A stretch of DNA of 64,000 nucleotides from Skeletonema tropicum (GCA_037178625.1 CM074131.1:1736001-1800000), one strand, 5' to 3'. Numbered from the stretch's first letter, positions 1 through 11,340 are shown. Program-made: numbers and translations. The notes: generated from the sequence alone by a model not told the origin.

Positions 1-1212
1 CCCACGTCTCCCTTGTTCCTTCGTTGGGTGATCCAGCCGAGCAAAAGACAAAGCCGACGCAACACTCTGTGAAATCGATGATGCAAGCTTGGTCTTCGTC
101 CAGATTTCTTGTGTTGTCGAGGCAAGGAACAGCTTGAGCCAAGTACGGTGTCCAAGCTCTCGTTATTTACATCAGTGCCAAAAGGTGCCATAGTATCATT
201 GCATGATGTGTCAAATATATACCGTGTTCCATTGATGATGATTGAGCAAAATGTGCATTCGATGATGGCACAACGATTGCGTATGGGCCCGTACGAGAAG
301 GGTGTTGATTATTCAATGGTTGAGGATTTGACGCGAATCGAGGAAAGTCAAGTCATCAAGGATTGGAAGAAGCTAGCGGATAGTGTAGACGAGCCAGAAT
401 CAGAATGTGTGATTGGCATTGTTGGCAAGTATATCGAGCAAGGAGATGCATATTTATCGGTGGTAAAGGCGCTTACCCATGCATCAATTGCAACCAAACA
501 AAGATTGCGGATTGAGTGGATTGAAGCATCCAGTCTCTATGAAGAGGAAGACGATGATGACGCTGAGAAAGAATTCGACAAAACTGCCTGGGACCGCCTG
601 AAACTTTGTGACGGTGTCGTTGTTCCAGGAGGTTTTGGATCTCGTGGAATGGAAGGGAAGATACGAACAATCCAATACCTACGCGAAAATAAGGTGCCAT
701 TTCTAGGCATTTGTCTTGGTATGCAAGCAACTGTTATTGAGTATTGCCGCAACGTATTAGGTATCGAAAAAGCTCACAGTGCTGAGTTCGTTGATGACCT
801 GCTGAAAGACGAAGAGGACGCGGTGATTTTTATGCCTGAAGGTGACAGAACGAGACTAGGTGGGACTATGAGGCTCGGTGCCCGCGAAACAGAGTTGCTC
901 GAAGGCAGTATTGCGCGCAGAATGTACGGTAGCGAGAAAGTGATGGAACGTCATAGGCATAGATATGAAGTGAACCCTGCTTTGGTTTCTAGGTTAGAAA
1001 GTGCAGGATTGCAGTTTGTAGGAAGAAACACAGACGAGAGTGGGCAGAGGATGGAAGTATGCGAGCTTAGTGAATCAACCCACCCCTACTTCGTGGCAAG
1101 TCAATACCATCCCGAGTTCACCAGCCGGCCAGAATTGCCGAATCCTTTATTCTTGGGACTACTTCAAACATGCAAAAAGACGATATCAGGGAGAGTAACT
1201 GTTGCCAACTAA
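1..1212 (+). CDS. CTP synthase, 5'-truncated, one frameshift
   Basis: CTP synthase makes CTP from UTP, ATP and glutamine in the cytosol. Only the 3' part lies in the window. The reading frame open from base 3 gives the synthase-domain motif EQKTKPTQHSVK; from about base 91 the protein continues in another frame with GLRPDF, SLHDVSNIYRVP and then the glutamine amidotransferase domain. The catalytic cysteine is in GICLGMQ, and the histidine and glutamate are in QYHPEF near the C terminus. The switch between frames is explained by one extra T near base 89 in GCTTGG, because removing it gives continuous family-like protein. I infer a sequencing error, not an intron. The stop is only 5 bp from the end of the convergent ARM-repeat gene. 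Family identity is very secure. Confidence 0.93.
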
Positions 1213-1217
1213 GCTAG

Positions 1218-4200
1218 TTACGTTATGTTGTACAAGATCTGCAACAGGACATCACACTGCTTCACAATTCTCCTATTTTTGTCGTTGTGTTTCATTGCTG
1301 TCTCGATCACAGCTATTCCATCGGCAGAAATAATTCTATCTGCCCAATTTTCTGACTTTAATACGAGGTAGTGGAGAGATTTGCACAACTCCTCAATCAA
1401 TACTTGATCATGTACCTGCTCTTTAATGCAAGAAAGTATTGAAACAACAGCTGGCACAGCTTCATTTGCAAAATAGGGATCTGCCTTCACCACATTCTTT
1501 ATGAAGCGAGAGCCATTTCGAATGATTCCAGAGGATGTTGGGTTGGATCTCATCGACGTCGCAACACATCCGATTCCACCTGCGTTTGCTATGGCTGCAA
1601 CGCACTTCTTCTTTGAGCTGATGCTAACAAGAACGGTCAGGGCGGCTTCTAGTAACGACGTTTCGTGAGGATGAACCATTATCAAGCAGATGATAGCGTC
1701 AATTGCTCCCGTTGAGAGGCATAACTTCTTGTGTTCGTCTGAATCATTTATTGCTGCACGAAGCGCCAAACAACAAGCCTCAAGAAGTGATAATGAAGTA
1801 TCATTGTTTTGCAACGTATGAATGATACACTTGATGCCATCTTCGGTACATAATGCGCCAAACGCCTTTGGCTGTTTCAATCCTACAGTTGACAAGAAGA
1901 AGCAAGCATTCTCAAAAATCTCCCTACTGCCAACGTTAGCAGCCATAGTTATCATCACGAAGGGCACGAATCTCAACGTAAAGTCTCCGTCTTCTTCCAA
2001 GGAGAGGTTCCGAAGTAAAGAACATGCGTCCATCTCAACAGTCTTCTTATTTGGATTTGCTTGTATTATACTTCCCAACACATCAAATATTTCTGGAAAC
2101 GCCATAATCATTGTTCGACAAATTACATCCACTGACAATCTTTGTAAAATAGAACACGTAGCTACTTGTATATATCTATCCGTCTCATGCAGATAGAAAG
2201 CCGCGATGATCGTATCCAAATCACACGAGATGATCTGCTTCGCTTCAGACGAGGAGTCGCTGAGGCTGACAAGAGATCTGAAAGCTTCTCGGTCGACTTC
2301 TGGACAGTCAAACTCTGCTTTGATACACGCAAAGAGATGATCGATTACACCATGACCAAACATAATATCTCTCGTCGACGATGATGCCGACAAGTTAGCT
2401 AAAGCTGCACAGCAATTCAGTGATACTTCTATTGAAGAAGAGTGCTTATGAAGAGCATCGCAAAGAGTTTGCACTACTCCCAATTCCACCAAGTGTGTGT
2501 GGTTGTCGCTGATTAGAGTCAGATCAGCTAGTCTAGCGCACGCTTCTTCAAAAAACGCGCAGCAAGCGGACGACTCAGTCGAAGAGTAACCTTGCAGGGC
2601 ACATATAATATCCCCAGCTGATAACCCTGTTAAGGCGGATTGATTTGTCGTTCTAGCTGCTACGACAGCTGAAAGAGGACTGGGTAAAGAAGATTTCATT
2701 GATGAGGGCTCATCAGTTGAAGAAGGCGTCTCCTTCGTAGCTTCGTTAAGTAAAGAATGGACTACCGGTTTCCGCTTGTCGCCTTTAGCCATTAGCTCCG
2801 CCTCCATTTCCTTCCTAAAATCTTGAAGATCAATCTCCTCTCCGTTGGCTTCTGCGGCCGCATCTCGAAGTATATCAAGAGAACTCCAGTTCCTCGAATT
2901 GAGCCTCTCCATTTCAACATCACAGGTAGACACTGTTACTCTTCGCCTCCGAGGCGGGCGATCTTTTGAGTTAAGCCCAAATCTTGAAGGAGATTTCATT
3001 GATGAGGGCTCGTCAGTTGAAGAAGGCGTCTCCTTCGTAGCTTCGTTAAGTGAAGAATGGACAACCGGCTCTTTCTCACTTCTCTTAGCCATTAGCTCCG
3101 CCTCCATTTCCTTCCTAAAATCTTGAAGATCAATCTCCTCTCCGTTGGCTTCTGCGGCCGCATCTCTAAGTATATCGAGAGAACTCCAGTTCATCGAATT
3201 TTGCCTCTCCATTTCAACATCACAGGTAGAGACTGTTACTCTTCGCCTCCGAGGCGGGCGATCTTTTAAGTTAAGCCCAAACCTTGAAGAAGATTTCATT
3301 GATGAGGGCTCGTCATATTTTGCCTCTCCATTTCAACATCACAGGTAGACACTGTTACTCTTCGCCTCCGAGGCGGGCGATCTTTTAAGTTAAGCCCAAA
3401 CCTTGAAGAAGATTTCATTGATGAGGGCTCGTCAGTTGAAGTATTCGTCTCCTTCCTCAAATTGAGCCTCTCCATTTCAACATCACAGGTAGAGACAGAT
3501 GCTCTCCGCCTCAAAGGCGGGCGATTTTTCAAGTTAAGACCTAACCTGACGACTTTTGAAGGAGGATATGATAAAGAAGATTTCGTTGATGAGGGCTCGT
3601 CAGTTGAAGAAGGCGTCTGCTTCATAGCATCGTTCGGTGAAGAATGGACAACCGGCTCTTTCTCACTTCTCTTAGCCATCAGCTCCACCTCCATTTCCTT
3701 CCTAAAATCTATGAAGCATCAATCCTCCTCTCCGTTGGCTTCTGCGGCCGCATCTCGAAGTATATCGAGAGAACTCCAGTTCATCGAATTTTGCCTCTCC
3801 ATTTCAATATCACAGGTAGACACTGTTACTCTTCGCCTCCGAGGCGGGCGATCTTTTGAGTTAAGCCCTAACCTTGGAGGAGATTTTAATGAGGGCTCGT
3901 CAGTTGAAGAAGGCGTCTCCTTCGTAGCTTCGTTAAGTAAAGAATGGACTACCGGTTTCCGCTTGTTGCCTTTAGCCATCAGCTCCGCCTCCATTTCCTT
4001 CCTAAAATCTTGAAGATCAATCTCCTCTCCGTTGGCTTCTGCGGCCGCATCTCGAAGTATATCGAGAGAACTCCAGTTCCTCGAATTGAGCCTCTCCATT
4101 TCAACATCACAGGTAGAGACAGATGCTCTCCGCCTCAGAGGCGGGCGATTTTTCAAGTTAAGTCCTAACCTGATGACATTTGAAGGAGGATATGATAAAG

Positions 4201-6127
4201 AAGATTTCGTTGATGAGAGCTCGTCAGTTTTAGTAATCGTCTCCTTCATAGCATCGTTCGGTGAAGAATGGACTACCGGCTCTTTCTCACTTCTCTTAGC
4301 CATCAGCTCCGCCTCCATTTCCTTCCTAACATTATGAACATTAACCTCCTCTCCGTTGGCTTCTGCGGCCGCATCTCGAAGTATATCAAGAGAACTCCAG
4401 TTCCTCGAATTTTGCCTCTCCATTTCAACATCACAGGTAGAGACTGTTACTCTTCGCCTCCGAGGCGGGCGATCTTTTAAGTTAAGCCCAAACCTTGAAG
4501 AAGATTTCATTGATGAGGGCTCGTCAGTTGAAGAAGGCGTCTCCTTCCTCAAATTGAGCCTCTCCATTTCAACATCACAGGTAGAGACAGATGCTCTTCG
4601 CCTCAGAGGCGGGCGATTTTTCAAGTTAAGACCTAACCTGACGACATTTGAAGGAGGATATGATAAAGAAGATTTCGTTGATGAGAGCTCGTCAGTTGTA
4701 GTAGGCGTCTCTTTCGTAGCTTCGTTAAGTGAAGAATGGACTACCGGCTCTTTCTCACTTCTCTTAGCCATCAGCTCAGCCTCCATTTCCTTCCTAAAAT
4801 CCTGAAGATTAAGCTTCTCTCCGTTGGCTTCTGCGGCCGCATCTCGAAGTATATCAACAGAATTCCAGTTCCTCGAATTGTCCAGCTCTGTTTCAAAATC
4901 ATAGGAAGGGTCTGATGCTCTTCGCCTTTCCAACGGGAGATCTTTTAAATTAAGACTGTGTCGAAGGGAAAAACGACTCGGTCTCCTCTGTTTAGGCTTT
5001 CTCTCGCTCTCCATAGGAGCTGGTGTATAAGAATGATCGCTTTTTTGCACAGCGTCATCTATGCCAGCTTGCGTCTGCACTTTCTTTTCTTTCTTCCCTG
5101 AACTAATAGAACCTTGCCACATACTCTTTATTTTTTGTCCGTCACTACTATACCCACTATCACTGCTCACTGCACTCATGGAAGTTGTGGAAGATTCTCT
5201 TTTCATTGATAACATGCGACGATTATTTGTATGCACCCTTTCATTTTGAATGACTTCTTCTAATGTAAGACTCTTATCCGATGCTTGCCTCTGCATATTG
5301 TTGTGTTCAGAACTTTGAATACTCTCGCTGTTGGACAAAAGGCTGCGTTCAGAAGGTAATCGATAAAGTTCCCTCGAAAAAGGATGTAAATTCTTCGGTG
5401 GCCCAAAGTGCTCAGTACTATTTTCACTGCCATCATTACTCTCAACCCCAGTACCAGTACTCTCAACTCCAAGACTCCGTTCAGAAGTAAAGAGGTACAT
5501 CTCTCTTGACATAGGATGGAACTGTTGTCGTCGTTGCGTAGCAATCCATTTCGTATCGTCTTCTTCGTCGTCATCTTCATCATCTACAACTCTAGGCATA
5601 GATGGCTGCCCCCTCCCCCTATCTCTCCTACCCTGTCGAGAGCCTACAATATCCGTTGTTACTTGGTCATCATCCCTCCTGAAATTCGTCATGGGCGTTT
5701 CTTCTGATACAGACTCAAATGGTTTTGAATTATATCGATTGCTTCTCCTAGGGACTTGTTGTTCAATACATGAATCTAAAGTGATTTCAGACGCCACCGT
5801 GAAATCATCATCGCAAACGAATGTATCCGGAACTTCTCTCACTGGAGCTGATTTGACTGAAGCTGATGTTGATGGTGATGCATCCTTGGTTAGTGGATTG
5901 CAGCGTAGGCAAATTCCATTTACAACTTCCCCCTCCACAGTCAGCGGTACACGTTTGCTTCTGAAGCGAGAAATCTTCACCTTGTGCGTTTTCCGCTGGC
6001 ATGTCGGACACTCTCCTCTTTTTATTCGTTTATGTCTAAGATCATCCACTGTGCCGTGGACAATTTCCTTATTAATGTTTGACCCAAACAAATCCTTCTT
6101 GCTCTGCGAAGCCTTGCTCGTCTTCAT
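1218..6127 (-). CDS. ARM-repeat protein with Cys-rich N-terminus and internal tandem repeats (frame broken twice)
   Basis: One gene is read across three open frames. The start I prefer is the ATG at 6127 (MKTSKASQ); the frame is open to an earlier ATG at 6217. The N-terminal part has CPTCQRKTHKV followed by CLRC, a likely zinc-binding CxxC pair of a type I associate with diatom proteins. A low-complexity Ser/Glu region follows, then a tandem array (unit with RDAAAEANGEE and MEAELMAK). The C-terminal 450 residues are helical armadillo-like repeats (LCDALHKHSSSIEVSLNCCA and similar). The frame is broken at about 3317, where a repeat is fused out of register, and at about 3700-3717, where three single-base insertions relative to sister units make a stop. 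Function is unknown; ARM domains bind proteins. It may be a pseudogene or a mis-assembled repeat. Confidence 0.6.
2690..4980 (-). repeat. coding tandem repeat array inside the ARM-repeat gene
   Basis: Two kinds of unit alternate. The long unit is about 300-330 bp and encodes an Arg-rich stretch (PPRRRRVTVSTCDVEMER), then NWSSLDILRDAAAEANGEE, FRKEMEAELMAK and a Ser/Thr-rich linker ending STDEPSS. The short unit is about 120-145 bp and repeats only the Arg-rich and STCDVEMER part. The AAAEANGE segment recurs six times (near 2843, 3144, 3735, 4031, 4354, 4826 on the + strand) and the Arg-rich segment about nine times. Neighbouring units are nearly identical, so unequal exchange or assembly collapse is likely here. 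Confidence 0.9.
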
Positions 6128-6217
6128 GATGAGTTGCTCGAAAGTAGCTGCTGTTATCACGAATAATACATGAATTATGGCACAAAATGGCGTCCGTCGG
6201 ACGAGAGAACTGCGCAC

Positions 6218-8935
6218 CTATTGGTTGTTAGGCTCATATGAAGTACATTTTATCATGCTAGAATATTGCTACGGATGCCGGTCGGCGCCATTGCGAAATA
6301 TTATTGTGTGATATCGATTAACCAGAAGATGCCCAGGGGATAATGAAAAAAATCACCAGCGATCACCATGGCGCACCTCGACCCCGTACGTGCCGACATC
6401 AACAACACTAGCTACACATAAAATTAGACAGCCCAACTGCAGCAACTCCCTCTCCAATAGCCTTTCTATGAAGTGGTGTCGTCAGGTGGACATCGATCCA
6501 CGCCATCGCTACTTATCATGACACCAAAGTAGAGGTGCCGGAAAATTGCGCTTTGACATCGGTGTGATGATGCACTTCCAATATGGTCTTCAGATGAATA
6601 GTTGGAGCTGCTCTGCCACTGAACTGGTTTGCAGACGCCATCTATATTCTATTAAGCGGCGATCGATCCCCTCTAGAGTGTGTCGGGGTGTTCTATGGCG
6701 CATGTAGTGGCATGGTGAATACAGTAGTTGAAAATTGATAATTTCCACAAAATACATCAAAAAGGAGAATGCATATATCTGACAGAAAATGAAATGAGAG
6801 GGTGCCAAAAGTCTGTGAGGTGATGACTATAATATAACAATCAACGTGGTTGGTGTAGATATCTCTATTTCATTGCGGCTACGACATTATTGGACTGGTT
6901 GATATGTAGCATATTTTGGTGGAAAATGAAGAGCCGAATGCAATTACATACACGAGTATTTGAAGTGATATTGAGTGTATTCATCCTGCAAGTTGGGGCC
7001 TTTTCACCACACAACACCAATAGCCATCTGTTGCGAGCATTATACAGTGGTTTCAGGGTATCATATGACTCCTAACAGCACCATTCCTACCCGATGGGAT
7101 CAAAGCAACAGCGGATGATTTGACCTACTACTCAATTATTACGTCTAATTTGTATGTAATCAATGAAACTGATAATAATAATCAATCATCATAGTATTCA
7201 GAAGGTGTCTGCAATGCACCATGGCTATTAAATAGCCGAAATCTATTAAATATGAGTATGTCATGATGTTGCCCGGCATGTGCAGATTTTGTGTCTCTGG
7301 CGGTTAGAGCCGTATACCATCACAACGACGCCGATTCGGCCGCCACCGCTTACAGAATCGGAATCTGCATAAAAAATGGGGTCAGGCACTATGTTGTTTA
7401 TGTTGATTTTGGGAATATTGGCCCAATAGTACCATGGTTTGCCGTCGGATTCGTCATGGAGGAGATGTTTTTTGTTAGTGTGTGATGCGTGATGGCCGAG
7501 CACCCCGGGCCGACGATGCCAGTGCTACTGAATTAGTACCCCCAATATCTTGGAGAATGGTCGGAATACCACCATGTCACGTTGCAGAGGCGTTCTAAAC
7601 TAACTAAATGGAAGGTTGTTGGTCTTTGAACCAAAAGAATCGACCTATTATTGACACAGTTACGTGGTAAAGACGCCACCCGGGGTGGATCCGGGGTGTG
7701 GGCATCTTCTGGTTAATCGAGGCGACACCGTGAACATTTTACAGTGCATCAATTGTCCATTGTCTAACATTGCCACGACTCGCATCCATTGCATGTGTTT
7801 CTTGAGAAAGCGTGCTTGAAAGCCGAATTGATGATGCGGTCTGTCGTGTCTCCACAAACAAACAAAATCGTAGCCTAAACTAACTCAGTGTGTTTGTTTG
7901 ATCACCATGCAATCCGCATCGCTGCTACAAGTTCATGAGCCCACTACGGGCTTGGACCAGCCGCTCCGCTAGACGTGCGGTCCATTGCCCTCCATGTATT
8001 CACGTATGGGGGAAGTCAGCAGCAGTTGGATCCGAGCCACTTCCTCTGCAGTCGACTGCTAACGCATCCGAGATATTTTCACAACGTCATCGTTGTTCCT
8101 CCGCCCTTCCTACACAGGAGTCCCATCGTCGGAGTGTGACCTCCGACTTCACGACGCTAATCTGATTAACTTTGTATTTATTTATTTACACCGTCGTGAA
8201 CTTATCATACTCCTCCTGCATGGCGTTTGGAGGCCGCTATTGCTCGAACAGTTTGATACGCACCGATAATACCAGATGGGGGATATGAGCCACCTGCTTC
8301 GACAACCTCATTATCGCTCGACACAAGTGAAGATTTCTCACCCAACAACAACCACTCCTACCAATTGTCGATTGGATCCATAATTGGTTCCTTGGCGTCT
8401 GATCAACGGCCAAGGTATAAAATTTTTATTTTATTTTTGTTCGATTGCCAGTGAACGGAGCACTGCTATCGAAAGTGGGGGACATGGCACACAACATTTT
8501 ATTCCCTGTCGAACATTTTATTATTTCTGAGGGGCATTTAAGCAGATGTATTGACAGCTATTCAACGGACTTCTTCCCATTTCATGTCCTATCATAGTTC
8601 TTTGCATCTCCTTCAATTATCCGCAAGGTATTCCAACCTTGACTCCTCAGTTGACAGCAAAGATGGGGGATGATAGGAGGGGTGGCCTCGTACGTAGAAC
8701 CATACTAATTCCGCTAAGTAACCAAGTTGTCAGCCACGAGACATCGGACAGTTACTCCTGTAACCATTTTTGCTAATAGTGTGGCAGCCACGAGACATCT
8801 GAGAGTTACACATGTAACGATTTGGCTGACAAGTTTCCCGAGCCACCACCACCGACCATCAAATAAAAATAATAGTGTCCATGAGAGAGAGATTCACCAT
8901 GGAACATTAAATAGACAACATAGATCATCAACAAT
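6218..8935. other. gene-poor stretch
   Basis: No convincing gene is seen. Short open frames (for example 7261-7503 and 7935-8165) have no recognisable domains and no start context. The stretch holds one copy of a 101-bp dispersed repeat (7829-7929) and, near its right end, two copies of a motif starting CAGCCACGAGACAT (8731 and 8786 areas), each followed by a GTTAC-n-GTAAC inverted pair. Upstream signals for the gene at 8936 must lie in the last few hundred bases. Confidence 0.5.
7829..7929 (+). repeat. 101-bp dispersed repeat, copy 1
   Basis: Matches 10288-10387 in the same orientation with a single one-base length difference. It contains an internal inverted pair (CAAACAAAC and GTTTGTTTG about 30 bp apart) that could fold, as in a small non-autonomous element. 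It has no coding capacity. Confidence 0.85.
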
Positions 8936-10098
8936 ATGTCGTCAAACAAAATGAAGTATGATGAATGGGCTGACAAGCAGCGTAAAGAGAGAGGGGACAC
9001 AGTAGAAGTAGGCTCGAAACGATCACGTGGAAAAACTTCTTTGAGGCAACTCTAGCGCCCAGTGATGATACGATGATGAGGGGGACTGTTATTATTTCGG
9101 ATGATGGTGATTATGTTGCGCAGCAGATGTGGGAAACTGTGTCGAAAATTATTACATTCTCATCCAAATACATGAGGAAGTTGTTTGATGTACTTGGTGT
9201 ATTAAACAATGAAATATCACCCTTCTGTAGATCATTCTCTTCCCGTATTGATCTGAGAGATGAACTAATCCGCTACCTTCCCCGCACATTTACTTACGAA
9301 GATGTTCAGGGGAATGCTGACAATTCGGCTGGAGCGATGCAAGATGACGACAATGATGAAGGTAAGGATGATTTTGCTGAGCTGATAGAAGATCGCATTA
9401 AGCGCTTCGGTGAAGAAATGACGAAGGCTAATGACAGTGGGAAGAAGGGAAAGGATGATAATGATATTATTGTACTGGGGGGTGATGATGAATTGACAGC
9501 TGAGGATCAAACGCCCTTCACTTCTACAATCGCAGGTTCAAAGAGCCACGCAGAAAAGTTGATGTCGAGCTTCCGCAGTATGATTGTTTCCACTTCAATA
9601 GAAGAGTTGCAGGATTGTGTACTGACTGCAAGTGCAAGCCTTGCTTGCACAGAACATGTTATGGGTTCTACAAGCAAAGAAAGGAAAGTGAAATCATTGG
9701 TGCAGCGTTGGATAGCTTCTCCGCCCGAACGTATTAAATCAAATGAAGATGGTGAAGTAGTTGCTGAGGATATTCTCATCGAGAGGGATGTTGTTATTAT
9801 TGCAAACGTGAAGATTGGAAATGGAGCAAACGCTACTACGGTGCAACGACCATTTCGTGTCATGGTGATTCATGATAAACATTACAACAAGTGGATGATA
9901 AGTCAATCGTCTAGTAAGAAGTGGGGGAAAGAAGCAAAGCCATACAAGGTAGACATTCGAATGCTCCGGAAGAATGAAGTTGGTGAGTATGAAGATGTCG
10001 AATTATATGATGCAGATTACAACAAGGAAGAGGTTGCAAAGCGTATTGGAGAGAATTTGATTCTCGATGTAGTTGGAAAGTTGCATGTAATTGGTTGA
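8936..10098 (+). CDS. unrecognised acidic protein, about 385 aa (one frameshift near the start)
   Basis: I do not recognise a family. The longest clean frame is 9073-10098 (341 aa), but the same frame is open upstream to about 8962 and reads sensibly (TWKNFFEATLAPSDD). A second frame starts at an ATG at 8936 (MSSNKMKYDEWADKQRKERG). One missing base between about 9000 and 9050 would fuse them, giving a Lys/Arg-rich start. The middle (about residues 125-190) is acidic and low-complexity, with DDDNDEG and KGKDDND runs. The C-terminal 130 residues look like a compact alpha/beta domain (RPFRVMVIHDKHYNKWMIS). No signal peptide or membrane segment is seen. The flanking inverted repeats are described separately. 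Confidence 0.55.
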
Positions 10099-10194
10099 GT
10101 TCATTAATAATGGGGTTATTTCATGTTAGACTTTTCGTAGAGGTTCAGCCTCCCTACCCATGTAACCCGATGTTACAGATCCTAGTACAAGTTT

Positions 10195-10217
10195 ACGTAG
10201 GAATTAAATTCCTACGT
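10195..10217. terminator. perfect 11-bp-arm palindrome after the unknown gene
   Basis: ACGTAGGAATT, a single A, then the exact complement. It sits about 100 bp past the stop of the upstream gene. It could mark a 3' end or a protein-binding site; nuclear genes do not normally need such a hairpin, so the role is inferred only from position. Confidence 0.3.
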
Positions 10218-10287
10218 CATCAGCGAGGAAGCCAGCAGTTACACATGTAACGATTTCGCGGACAGGTTGAGGCCACCCCTCCTGGGA

Positions 10288-10387
10288 TGATGATGCGGTC
10301 TGTCGTGTCTCCACAAACAAACAAAACGTAGCCTAAACTAACTCAGTGTGTTTGTTTGATCACCATGCAATCCGCATCGCTGCTACA
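10288..10387 (+). repeat. 101-bp dispersed repeat, copy 2
   Basis: Near-perfect direct copy of 7829-7929, missing one T in an A-rich run. It begins 4 bp after the right-hand inverted repeat of the 8675-10283 unit and lies just upstream of the ankyrin gene, so it may be part of that gene's promoter or 5' leader. Confidence 0.85.
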
Positions 10388-10446
10388 CGAATAGTGTTCT
10401 TCTCTAGACGGAAGATAATCCCATACACCATCGCAAATACATCGCC

Positions 10447-11340
10447 ATGACGGCAGCTTGGCTTCTGGATTTTGGATTAGATTGGGCGTCAACAACGCGA
10501 ACTCCGATTGAACTCAATGGTATCCCCCACCTTTCAAGAGTGTCCATATATGAACAAAAACAAGTAACGATGGGTTTATTTAGACAGAAGAACATTGCAT
10601 CAGCTGCTCTTCCAGACTTGATCAGTCATGAAGATTGGAAGCTGGTGCTGATGGAATGCAAGATGTGTCCAAGAGACGCAGCAAAATGGTCAATTCGAGA
10701 AGGTTTCTTTGATGGCGAAATAACTTCAAAAGTCTTGCCAATCCACCAGGCATGTGCTCTGATGGCACCTCGAGAAGTAATTGAGACGCTTGTCAAGTGT
10801 TTTCCTCAAGGTATCAAAATGAAAGAGAGTGCCTTTCACAGAACAGCCTTGCATATTGCTTGCCAGACGAATGCACCAGTTGAAACGATTGAGGCACTGG
10901 TACATTTCTACCCAGAGGCTATACGAATTCAAGACTCACTTGGAAGGCTTCCTATTCATTACGCATGCGCACATGAAGTGCCTTCTACTACACTTGAGTT
11001 ACTGCTAAGAGAGTTCCCAGAGTCATGCAAGATAGGAGATCAGAATGGCTGGTTACCTCTTCACGTTGCCTGCCGTAGAGGTGTATCTCTTTATGAGTTG
11101 GAGTTGCTCCTCGATTGCTACCCCTCATCTGTAAATGCGCTGACGAAAAAGGGTAGCAGTCCAATCATGTGCGCTGAAAGAGTTAACAGTAGGCATCACG
11201 AGGAAATGGTTGAATACTTGGAGGATTACATCAAAAGATCGGAGAAGAATGAAAAAGATTTGATTTCATTTGATACGTGGGAGCCTTCCCACAAGCTATC
11301 AACAATCCACCACAGAAATGTAGTGGCAAAGGGGGCATAA
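10447..11340 (+). CDS. ankyrin-repeat protein, 297 aa
   Basis: At least four ankyrin-like repeats run from about residue 95 to 240, each with the LPIHxAC or ALHIAC signature (LPIHQACALMAPREVIETL, TALHIACQTNAPVETIEAL, LPIHYACAHEVPSTTLELL, LPLHVACRRGVSLYELELL). The xxPxxxxExLxxxFP spacing is common in large diatom ankyrin families. It probably mediates protein-protein contacts; no enzyme domain is visible. The listed start gives a 40-residue leader before MGLFRQKN; the second ATG at 10570 is an equally good start. It is convergent with the OB-fold gene, with 67 bp between stops. Confidence 0.85.
   Translation: MTAAWLLDFGLDWASTTRTPIELNGIPHLSRVSIYEQKQVTMGLFRQKNIASAALPDLISHEDWKLVLMECKMCPRDAAKWSIREGFFDGEITSKVLPIHQACALMAPREVIETLVKCFPQGIKMKESAFHRTALHIACQTNAPVETIEALVHFYPEAIRIQDSLGRLPIHYACAHEVPSTTLELLLREFPESCKIGDQNGWLPLHVACRRGVSLYELELLLDCYPSSVNALTKKGSSPIMCAERVNSRHHEEMVEYLEDYIKRSEKNEKDLISFDTWEPSHKLSTIHHRNVVAKGA

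Larger units (their letters stand above)
8675..10283. mobile_element. candidate small element: gene bounded by 15-bp inverted repeats
   Basis: A perfect 15-bp inverted pair (AGGAGGGGTGGCCTC at 8675-8689, its complement at 10269-10283) brackets one gene. Just inside both ends lie GTTAC/GTAAC hairpin motifs, and the 20-bp stretch starting GTTACACATGTAACGATTT occurs on both sides in direct orientation (near 8803 and 10236). I see no clear target-site duplication and the enclosed protein is not a recognised transposase. A captured-gene or MITE-like unit is possible; chance and local duplication are the alternatives. Confidence 0.3.
10099..10446. other. intergenic, repeat-bearing
   Basis: Contains TGTAAC/GTTACA inverted motifs (10160 and 10236 areas), the perfect hairpin at 10195-10217, the right inverted repeat at 10269-10283 and dispersed-repeat copy 2. 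No gene is seen. Confidence 0.6.

Noticed and set aside
3462..4805. Long plus-strand open frames opposite the ARM-repeat array
   Set aside because: They are shadows of the repetitive coding strand; the repeats keep several frames open by periodicity.
6341..6720. Possible retrotransposon remnant (a minus-strand frame reading YFGVMISSDGVDRCP)
   Set aside because: One short weak resemblance to a reverse-transcriptase motif with stops close by; not enough to support.
7261..7503. Overlapping open frames on both strands
   Set aside because: No family features, no neighbours and chance-level length.
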